Source of the DNA: Acidimicrobiales bacterium
GTDB lineage: Bacteria > Actinomycetota > Acidimicrobiia > Acidimicrobiales > Palsa-688
Length of the DNA stretch: 5,844 nt
Assembly (NCBI GenBank): GCA_019241495.1
Contig: JAFAWZ010000161.1
Coordinates: 1-5,844 of the forward strand
Direction: 5' to 3'
Position 1 is the stretch's first letter. Every line of letters begins with the position of its first letter. The notes below the pieces were generated by a model. That model saw nothing but the letters and a program-made list of their open reading frames with translations, was not told the DNA's origin and did not search any database. Positions 1 through 5,218 of the stretch are shown piece by piece. A program made the translations under genes and the position numbers.

Positions 1-769
1 AGCCCCGCGGTCGCTCCTACGGCCTTGACTGCCCTCCCTGGTGCCTGCGCCAGCTACGACACGCTCGTGGTGCAGGCCTATCCCACACTGCCGCCGATCG
101 TGGCAGCCCACAGGACCCTCTTGACCCCGGCCCTTCTCATGGGAGCACTTTCTTGAACGCCAAAATCTGTTATCCACGGGTTTCTCGGCGTTTTTCTCGA
201 CCGCTGATCAGCTTCGCCCGAGATTGCATAGGGCAGAGTGGCGCGCTACGGCGGCCGGTGACCAGCGGATTCACGGCGGCGTCTTCGAACGACTGTTCGG
301 CTGCATAGCGCAGCCCTATGGCGCTCATATGCAGTGCCCTACTCAACTGGTTTGGGCCTGCCATTTGAGCCCGTTTTCGGCCTCGTCGGATTTGGTCGGC
401 TGGAACGGCGCCAGCCGCTGCAAAGGTGGTCGATCCAGGAGCTGTTCAATGCCGGGATTCGGGCTATCAGGCGTCTAGCGTCTTCTGGCGCTGTCGTTGG
501 ATGGTGTCCGGCTCGACCCCTAGCTTCTGTTTAGCTTGCCGACCACGAACCTGGTACAGCCACACGGATTGTCCCTGGACAGGCGCATGATCCTTCCTAT
601 CGTCGCAACAAACGCCGCGGGTAGGTCCCAGCGTCAGCGTGGCATGTCACTTGTCAGGGGTACGTGGACCTGTGGGATGTGCCGGTCTGCGTTTTACGGC
701 GCAGGCGGGCCTCACCGGTTCTGGAGGGTTCGGCGCCCGCGCGGCGCTGCGGGCCGCTGATCCTACGTC
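1..769. other. Gene-poor, probably eroded left flank
   Basis: I find no gene here that I can defend. Frame 1 on the plus strand is open from the window edge to a TGA at 154-156 (51 codons, rather hydrophobic and Pro/Ala-rich) and could be the last part of a gene beginning outside the window, but I do not recognise it. On the minus strand a 64-codon open frame (170-364) has no clear ribosome binding site and no recognised family. A 38-codon plus-strand frame at 644-760 carries a CxxC pair (T-C-G-M-C) but lacks a second metal-binding pair. Codon use looks less biased than in the operon at 3094-5844, as expected of decayed or intergenic DNA next to a broken gene. Confidence 0.5.
735..754 (-). 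terminator. Possible hairpin after the DUF3644 pseudogene
   Basis: GCCCGC (735-740) and GCGGGC (749-754) can pair as a 6-bp GC-only stem with an 8-nt loop. It lies 16 nt beyond the stop codon of the minus-strand DUF3644 gene, where a terminator would be expected. No T-run follows on the minus strand, so it is not a classical intrinsic terminator, though actinobacterial terminators often lack one. In DNA this GC-rich a 6-bp stem can arise by chance. Confidence 0.2.
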
Positions 770-779
770 CTACGGCGTT

Positions 780-1472
780 TCAGAGCCCCCGTCTCTGGGG
801 GATCGCAAGACCGCTGAGCGGCCCAACAATGCCTGATAGCGGTCGGGGTCGCTGAGCTCGCTGACGAGACGATCGATCCAGTGCTGGTTGTACAAGTACA
901 GCTTTGCTGCGGGCACCCACTCGCAGTACCGGACGTCGGTCGCCGCTGGGGTCCGTTGCATCGCCTTGGGGCCGGACGCCGAGCGCGCGAGCGGCGGTAA
1001 TGACCTGATATCGGTTGAATTTGTAGGGGATACGCGCCTGAACGATCTCAGCAACATCCTTGGCCCCTAGGTTCGGTCTCGGTGGCCGCACGACCTTCGG
1101 CAGGACAACGTAACGTTGGAGAGACTCCGTCAGCTCGTCGGGCACCTCGTTGGGTCGCACGAAGTAGGCGACAGCGTCAGGGTTGCGCCCAGAGGTCGGG
1201 ACTGCGGGCAGGAAGGCCACCCGTAGCTGGTAGGTGGGGTCGGCGAGTAGATCTGGTGCGGCTTCGGCGGCCCGGGTAAGGATGGCTTGCACGTCGAGGG
1301 GAAGCGAAGCCTGGAGCTGGCGCAGGGAGGTGACGATGTCGGGATTCCGGAAGCCGGCGAGCTGCAGGGGCACTGACAGCTGGTCGGAAAGTGCCCAGGC
1401 CTCGCCGAACTGGCCGGTGAGGGCGTTCTCGAAGTTCAGGAGGCCAGCTTGGGCCCAGGGAATGACGGCCAT
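780..1472 (-). CDS. Middle fragment of the broken DUF3644 gene
   Basis: This frame-B piece opens at an internal ATG; the homologous frame really begins 13 codons earlier, at the Arg codon 1511-1509 of R-N-S-V-A-H-R-H-L-P-A-L-D. Residues 1-50 continue the helical core (N-F-E-N-A-L at 13-18). Residues 144-168 contain R-I-P-Y-K-F-N and A-L-G-V-R-P, the family-like linker before the C-terminal part. Beyond about residue 174 the reading is out of frame, and the true C-terminus lies in frame A (roughly 770-938), with C-E-W and N-Q-H-W-I-D-R-L-V. I see no promoter or ribosome binding site placed to start translation at 1472, so independent expression is unlikely. Confidence 0.4.
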   Translation of the reverse strand: MAVIPWAQAGLLNFENALTGQFGEAWALSDQLSVPLQLAGFRNPDIVTSLRQLQASLPLDVQAILTRAAEAAPDLLADPTYQLRVAFLPAVPTSGRNPDAVAYFVRPNEVPDELTESLQRYVVLPKVVRPPRPNLGAKDVAEIVQARIPYKFNRYQVITAARALGVRPQGDATDPSGDRRPVLRVGARSKAVLVQPALDRSSRQRAQRPRPLSGIVGPLSGLAIPQRRGL

Positions 1473-2116
1473 GTCGAGAGCCGGCAGGTGACGGTGAGCG
1501 ACGCTGTTGCGCGGCCCACCCAGTCACGGACATTCTCTCGGAGGCCGCGGCGCTCAGTGCCCGGGTAGGCGTCGGCCACCAACTCGAGCGTATTGCGAGC
1601 CTTTTCGGCGCCGTCAGAAATGAGCTCGGGTTCCCCTTGGTCATCGAGCTGGCGCCACTCGCGGCCATCGCGCTCAAGTACGGCAAGGGCGAGGTTGTTC
1701 CATGCCGAGATGAAGTGAAGAGCGAACCCTCCGGTCAGGAAGGTGGCAGTTGGATCATTCCAGATGCGCAGACCGGCTAGACAGGCGCTGCGGGCATGTT
1801 GGAGCGCCGGTTCCCAAACCGGGACGTCCGCCCCGATCGGGGTGCGGCCTAGGGCCCGGACCTGGGTTTCAAGTTCGACGATCCGATCTGTCTGGCGTGA
1901 TGGTCGGGTTGTCGCCTCGCCGAGCGTCCGGCGGATAAACCGGTCGAACCGACGACCATGGGCAGTGGCATCGGCCCATTCACGAATCTCGATCTGGCTC
2001 TTGGACTTACCGCGACCTTGATCCCATTCGGCCAGGAGTCGGCGCGCCCGCTGAACGTCTTCGGAGCTTTGGACATCGTCGGCCGCCGGTTCAGGCACGC
2101 CATAATCATGCGCCAT
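1436..2116 (-). CDS. N-terminal fragment of the broken DUF3644 gene
   Basis: This is the part still readable from the original start: 226 codons, of which the last 25 or so (after R-D-W-V-G, residues 197-201) are out-of-frame tail. Residues 27-90 contain a conserved-looking segment, with E-W-D-Q-G-R-G-K-S-K-S-Q-I-E at 30-43 followed by T-A-H-G-R-R-F-D-R-F at 51-60. This suggests a small N-terminal domain that might recognise a partner or nucleic acid; that role is a guess. Residues 104-150 begin the helical core, including a hydrophobic helix with F-I-S-A-W-N-N-L-A-L-A (135-145), typical of HEPN-like bundles. If translated alone it would give a truncated protein lacking the R-N-S-V-A-H motif, and so presumably inactive as a nuclease. 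It could still be expressed as a stub. Confidence 0.5.
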   Translation of the reverse strand: MAHDYGVPEPAADDVQSSEDVQRARRLLAEWDQGRGKSKSQIEIREWADATAHGRRFDRFIRRTLGEATTRPSRQTDRIVELETQVRALGRTPIGADVPVWEPALQHARSACLAGLRIWNDPTATFLTGGFALHFISAWNNLALAVLERDGREWRQLDDQGEPELISDGAEKARNTLELVADAYPGTERRGLRENVRDWVGRATASLTVTCRLSTWPSFPGPKLAS

Positions 2117-2183
2117 CTAGCGACGCTTGGCGTGACTTTCCTGAGAAGAGCGTTCCGACGACAACGAAGGAAGGTGAGTGGCT

Positions 2184-2239
2184 CGGGCGCTAGTTGACCG
2201 GCGCCAGATGCCGTTCTGGACTGGTGGCGCCTAAGCCCG
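2184..2239. repeat. Imperfect extended palindrome
   Basis: GGCGCCA (2200-2206) and TGGCGCC (2225-2231) are perfect 7-bp inverted arms around an 18-nt spacer. Outside them CGGGC-gc-TAG (2184-2193) mirrors CTA-a-GCCCG (2231-2239) with a small bulge, giving a roughly 56-bp dyad. It lies between the start of the DUF3644 pseudogene and the transposase stub. It could be a bidirectional terminator, an operator, or a scar or end of a mobile element. No flanking T-run or target-site duplication is visible. Confidence 0.4.
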
Positions 2240-2434
2240 GGACGTCATTCGTAGCCGGTGATCTGTACTCCTGTTGATCGCGAAGGATTCAACCAGACGA
2301 GATGGAGACCCCGACGATATGGTTTGATGGCGCAACACCAGGATCTCTGCGTCCTTGGCCACGGCGTCCATGCGGTGGACGGACAGTGCCTCTATGACTT
2401 GACGGATGAGACGGTAGAGGAAGCTGAGCGCCAT
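2231..2434 (-). pseudogene. Remnant of an integrase-type (DDE, rve) transposase, N-terminus only
   Basis: From ATG 2434-2432 the minus strand reads M-A-L-S-F-L-Y-R-L-I-R and, a little later, K-D-A-E-I-L-V-L-R-H-Q (ending near 2324). That start, a short hydrophobic helix followed by the E-I-L-V-L-R-H-Q signature, is characteristic of actinobacterial integrase-core transposases (IS3/IS481-like) of roughly 300-400 residues. After residue 37 the similarity stops; the remaining 30 codons to the stop at 2231 look unrelated. The whole DDE catalytic core is absent from the window, so this is a dead stub left by a deletion. It is the clearest sign that this interval has been visited by mobile DNA. The exact IS family cannot be settled from 37 residues. 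Confidence 0.55.
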
Positions 2435-3050
2435 GGGCCGGCAGGATCGCCGCTCGGGTCTTGGCTGGTCAAGCCGGCAATCGCGTTGTCGGACCCTTCA
2501 GGTCAGGAACTCTCCGGCCTGCGCCGCCGACTCGGGGCGGGCCGTTGAGGGCTGCCCCGTCGGGCTGAACACGGTCGGGGCGGAATGGTTGCGGCTGGTA
2601 GGACTGGGCATGCGCTCTCCTCAAGATCAGAGGCGACAACGCCACCCTCTCCAGGGTCGATACCCAGAACAGTCGACGGCGAACAGCCTTAGCAGCTTCG
2701 CGGGCCGCCGCCCAGCTCGCTCATCTGATCGACCCCTCTCGTGGCCGATCGATCCGACTCGGTGGCGGCTTGCGGAAAGGTTATCGCCGCATCGCTCGAG
2801 GGTATGAACCCATCCGACGACGTCGGGGTTGCTCTGGGCTATCCACCCTGAACCGATCCGGACGTCGGTCGGGCACCCGAGGGCCGGCCCGTCGGGTCGG
2901 GAGGGGCGAGCTCCAGCGGTCTAGTGAGATGCGGCCAGTGTCTCTCGGCCGGGCTGTTCCGGCGGGCCCGCTCGAAACCGTCCGGCTTCGTCCCGTTCGA
3001 CGCTTGCGGCCGGGGCACGACCACGACTCGGGGGTAAACGGCCGTGATCT

Positions 3051-3056
3051 GGGTAT
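3051..3056 (+). promoter_or_regulatory. Possible -10 element (GGGTAT) of the operon
   Basis: GGGTAT is the -10 hexamer preferred by actinobacterial SigB/SigF-type stress sigma factors. It lies 37 nt before the first possible start codon of the operon, a sensible leader length. A matching GTTT-type -35 at 14-17 nt upstream is not present, so support is partial. A second, weaker GGGTAA occurs at 3032-3037. Confidence 0.2.
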
Positions 3057-3085
3057 CGATCTCCCCACGAGCCAGCCAGCGAAGC

Positions 3086-3091
3086 GGAGGT
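3086..3091 (+). promoter_or_regulatory. Ribosome binding site deciding the start of the first operon gene
   Basis: GGAGGT is a strong Shine-Dalgarno match. It is followed by three consecutive in-frame GTG codons at 3094, 3097 and 3100, at spacings of 2, 5 and 8 nt. The spacing favours 3097 or 3100 as the real initiation codon over the longest frame at 3094. Confidence 0.7.
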
Positions 3092-3093
3092 GA

Positions 3094-3366
3094 GTGGTGG
3101 TGACCCAGAAACAGGTCAAGGCGGCCAAGGTCAATGTGAAGGCGGCGCAGGGCGGAGCCCGCCGGAAGCGGTCGATGGCCAACATGCCAGCATCTACCCG
3201 TTCTGCATTGGGTCGCCAAGGTGGCGCGTTGGCCGGGCGGACGCGGACGGGGGGGTCGTCGCCCATGACGCGGCAGGAGCTGTACGAGGAGGCCAAACAG
3301 CGGAACCTGCCGGGCCGGTCCAAGATGAGCTGGGACGAGCTAGCCCGCGCTCTCGGCCACCGCTAG
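3094..3366 (+). CDS. Small basic protein with Rho-N/SAP-like C-terminal motif
   Basis: A protein of 88-90 residues depending on which GTG is used; GGAGGT at 3086-3091 favours 3097 or 3100. The N-terminal half is strongly basic and helical (K-A-A-K-V-N-V-K-A-A-Q near residues 9-19, then A-R-R-K-R-S at 22-27 and S-T-R-S-A-L-G at 34-40). After a Gly/Ser linker comes a helix-extended-helix motif, L-Y-E-E-A-K-Q-R-N-L-P-G-R-S-K-M (63-78) followed by D-E-L-A-R-A-L (81-87). This is the pattern of Rho termination factor N-terminal or SAP-like domains, which bind nucleic acid. Similar small proteins are often labelled 'plasmid stabilization' or Rho-N domain proteins, with no proven job. Binding DNA or RNA is an inference from charge and motif. 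The next gene begins 11 nt after its stop, so it probably leads the operon. It has no signal peptide or membrane segment and should be cytoplasmic. Confidence 0.85.
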   Translation: MVVTQKQVKAAKVNVKAAQGGARRKRSMANMPASTRSALGRQGGALAGRTRTGGSSPMTRQELYEEAKQRNLPGRSKMSWDELARALGHR

Positions 3367-3377
3367 CGGCTGCGCGG

Positions 3378-4241
3378 ATGTTCGAGTCGGTGGAGAGCAG
3401 CGAGCTGTTGGAGCGCGTGAGCGGAGCGATACGCCGCCCGATTGCCGGTCTGCTGGAAGGGAAGCGGTTCCGTGATGCGCTGAGCGGGTCATGGCTCGGC
3501 CACCCAGTCCATCCGACGTTGGTAGCGGTGCCGCTGGGGATGTGGTCAGCCGCGTTGGTCGCCGACATCGCCGGTGATCCCGAGACGGCCCGGCGGCTCA
3601 CCGCCGTAGGGGTCGCCGCGGTGGTGCCGGCGTCGGTGACGGGGTTGTCGGATTGGTTGGACACGGCGGGCGTCGAGCAGCGGGTGGGCGTCGTGCACAT
3701 GGCCGCCAACGTCGCTGCCACCGGCTTGATGAGCGCCGGATGGCTGGCCCGTCGAGTCGGCCGTCGACGAGCCGGGAGCATGTTGGGAGCGGCCGGCCTG
3801 GTTGTCGCCGCTGGCGGGGGCTGGCTCGGCGGTCATCTGGCGTACGGGTTGGGTGTCGGTGTGGACACGAACGCCTTCGACGGCGGCCCCACCGAGTGGA
3901 CCGACTTGACGGTCGAAACCTCCGGTGAGAAGTCGTCGGGGGTTCGTGCCGGGTACGCGGAGGGGGTCGGTATGGTCGTGATCGACGCCGACGAGGGGGG
4001 CGGTCCTCGGGCGGTTCTGGCCAACCGGTGCAGCCACCGAGGTGGCCCACTCGCCGAAGGCGAGGTCCACGGTTCTTGTGTCCGCTGTCCGTGGCATGGC
4101 AGCCAGTTCGACATCGCCACCGGCGCAGTCACCCGCGGCCCAGCCGCCGTCGCCCAACCCGCCTACCAGCTACGCCGCCGCGGCGCCGGCTGGCAGGTCC
4201 GCCGAGACGAACCGCGAGCCCTTCGCACTAACTCGGTGTGA
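3378..4241 (+). CDS. Membrane protein: DUF2231 region fused to a Rieske [2Fe-2S] domain
   Basis: A protein of 287 residues. The N-terminal half has the DUF2231 signature G-H-P-V-H-P (41-46), G-L-S-D-W (89-93) and G-G-W-L-G-G-H-L-A-Y (147-156), with about four membrane helices near 45-64, 74-91, 104-124 and 134-152. The C-terminal half is a Rieske domain: C218-S-H220, 16 residues, then C237-P-W-H240, which supplies the two Cys and two His ligands of a [2Fe-2S] cluster. Electron transfer at the membrane is the expected role; the redox partner is unknown. I chose ATG 3378 because the longer frame back to 3090 only overlaps the preceding gene, whereas this start gives a family-like N-terminus with an 11-nt gap. 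The ribosome binding site is poor, so coupling to the upstream gene is likely. The stop TGA (4239-4241) overlaps the next start. The DUF2231-Rieske fusion is known in Actinobacteria but its function is not established. Confidence 0.92.
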   Translation: MFESVESSELLERVSGAIRRPIAGLLEGKRFRDALSGSWLGHPVHPTLVAVPLGMWSAALVADIAGDPETARRLTAVGVAAVVPASVTGLSDWLDTAGVEQRVGVVHMAANVAATGLMSAGWLARRVGRRRAGSMLGAAGLVVAAGGGWLGGHLAYGLGVGVDTNAFDGGPTEWTDLTVETSGEKSSGVRAGYAEGVGMVVIDADEGGGPRAVLANRCSHRGGPLAEGEVHGSCVRCPWHGSQFDIATGAVTRGPAAVAQPAYQLRRRGAGWQVRRDEPRALRTNSV

Positions 4242-5218
4242 GTCCGCCCGTCGACCGCCGCGGCCCGCTCGGGCCGCCGAACGGCGCCCGTCGGCTCGGC
4301 GCCAGTTTCGCCCAGGGGTGCGCGCACGCCGAGCGGTGGCCGCTGCCCGGGCAGGGCCGCACGGGGCGACGCTTCGGGCTTTTGGTCGCGGCCGCTCGGC
4401 GTGACCTGGTGCTCGCCCGACTGGTCGAGGCTCACGCCGACGCCGTCGCTATCAGCGCCGAGCTCGGCTACCGAGACCGGGAGCACGGTCAAAGGTGGGC
4501 GGTGTGGGCGGCTGGACCGCCCGGAAGCGTGACCGCTCGCTATGTCGAGGGCCGGTGGGTGCTCGAAGGGGTCAAGTCCTGGTGCTCTGGCGCCTCTTTG
4601 GTCACTCATGCTCTGGTGGACGCGGCCGCGCCCGACGGCCAGCGACTCTTCGCGGTCGCTGTCGGGGCGTCGGGGACCCAGGTGCAGTCGTCGTCGTGGG
4701 TCGGTCCCGGTATGCAGGCCGCCGACACCCGCTCTGTCGCTTTCGTCGAGGCCCGCGGCGAGCCGGTGGGGCAGCCCGGCGAGTACCTGGACCGACCGGG
4801 GTTCTGGGTGGGGGCCGTCGGCGTGGCCGCATGCTGGCACGGTGGTTCCCGAGCGGTCGCCCAGCCCCTCTACGCCCGAGCCGGGCGACCCGACCCGGAC
4901 TCGATCACCCTGGCCCATCTCGGGGCCGTGCACACCGCCCTCGCCGAGGACGGTGCCTTGCTGCGCGCCGCGGCGGAGACAGTGGACCGACGCCCGTCGC
5001 AGGACCACTCGGTGCTGGCCCTCACCGTCAGAGACAGCATCGAGCGCAACGCCACCGAGATCATGGACCACGTCGGGCGAGCCCTCGGCCCGGCCCCCCT
5101 CGCGCACGACGCCGACCACGCCCGCCTCGTTGCTGACCTGTCCGTGTACATCCGCCAAAGTCACGCCGACTTCGACCGGGCCGAGATCGGCCGCCGGGTC
5201 TCGGAAAATGCCCGCTGA
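4238..5218 (+). CDS. Acyl-CoA dehydrogenase-like flavoprotein, short form
   Basis: A protein of 326 residues, shorter than the usual 380 or so of acyl-CoA dehydrogenases. The middle beta-domain is recognisable from G-R-W-V-L-E-G-V-K-S-W-C-S-G-A (105-119), the segment that lines the FAD in this superfamily. It is followed by a C-terminal helical bundle (about 225-320) ending in R-A-L-G-P-A-P-L-A-H and a Y-I-R-Q-S-H-A-D-F-D-R stretch. The N-terminal helical domain is reduced to about 80 residues. I cannot place the catalytic glutamate by eye, so dehydrogenation of an acyl thioester is only the family expectation; the substrate may be unusual. The GTG start (4238-4240) overlaps the upstream stop by 4 nt, and its stop (5216-5218) shares one base with the next ATG, both typical of translational coupling. 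The position directly before a PIG-L deacetylase matches a recurring actinobacterial gene set that also includes a methyltransferase and a glycosyltransferase. Confidence 0.82.
   Translation: MSPPVDRRGPLGPPNGARRLGASFAQGCAHAERWPLPGQGRTGRRFGLLVAAARRDLVLARLVEAHADAVAISAELGYRDREHGQRWAVWAAGPPGSVTARYVEGRWVLEGVKSWCSGASLVTHALVDAAAPDGQRLFAVAVGASGTQVQSSSWVGPGMQAADTRSVAFVEARGEPVGQPGEYLDRPGFWVGAVGVAACWHGGSRAVAQPLYARAGRPDPDSITLAHLGAVHTALAEDGALLRAAAETVDRRPSQDHSVLALTVRDSIERNATEIMDHVGRALGPAPLAHDADHARLVADLSVYIRQSHADFDRAEIGRRVSENAR

Larger units (their letters stand above)
770..2116 (-). pseudogene. DUF3644-family protein, broken by two frameshifts (possible HEPN-type RNase)
   Basis: Three minus-strand open stretches form one protein when joined. 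Frame A from ATG 2116-2114 covers the first 201 or so residues. Frame B continues from about 1511 to about 950. Frame A resumes to the TAG at 770-772. The order of parts fits DUF3644: an N-terminal region, a helical core (residues 101-201), an R-N-S-V-A-H sequence, a stretch with R-I-P-Y-K-F-N followed by A-L-G-V-R-P, and a C-terminal part with D-V-R-Y-C-E-W and N-Q-H-W-I-D-R-L-V. The first shift behaves as a 1-nt loss (or 2-nt gain) within 1511-1523. The second behaves as a 1-nt gain (or 2-nt loss) around 938-955, so the net frame is restored. A TAG immediately precedes the start ATG, which rules out an upstream extension. No good ribosome binding site is visible. Family assignment is from remembered motifs; the HEPN link is inferred from R-x4-H. 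Sequencing error is the alternative to true pseudogenisation. Confidence 0.65.
2117..3093. other. Region without an intact gene between the pseudogene and the operon
   Basis: Nearly 1 kb without a convincing intact gene. It contains the palindrome at 2184-2239, a transposase stub (2324-2434, minus) and two competing stop-free stretches. The first is plus strand, about 2604-3093 (about 160 codons, ending at the TGA 3091-3093), Arg-rich and with no obvious start except TTG 2770. The second is minus strand, about 2839-3079 (80 codons), with good GC3 but reading back into the downstream gene at its 5' side. Neither matches a family I know, and in DNA this GC-rich such frames are expected by chance. 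The last 50 or so bases hold the probable control region of the operon. Confidence 0.45.

Noticed and set aside
170..178. TTATCCACG, 8 of 9 match to a DnaA box
   Set aside because: A single box with no cluster, no AT-rich unwinding region and no replication genes nearby; not evidence of an origin.
227..320. 8-bp inverted repeat CATAGGGC / GCCCTATG
   Set aside because: The arms are 78 nt apart and too short to be meaningful without further support.
644..760. 38-codon frame with a CxxC pair that resembles half a zinc ribbon
   Set aside because: Only one Cys pair, no ribosome binding site, and it lies in an otherwise non-coding, eroded stretch.
786..801. CCCCC-gtctct-GGGGG hairpin
   Set aside because: Lies inside the last codons of the DUF3644 pseudogene, has a 5-bp stem and no T-run; a chance hairpin is as likely as a terminator.
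3090..3377. Upstream extension of the Rieske protein reading frame to 3090
   Set aside because: The extra 96 codons overlap the whole small Rho-N-like gene in another frame and lack DUF2231-like sequence; ATG 3378 gives the family-like N-terminus.
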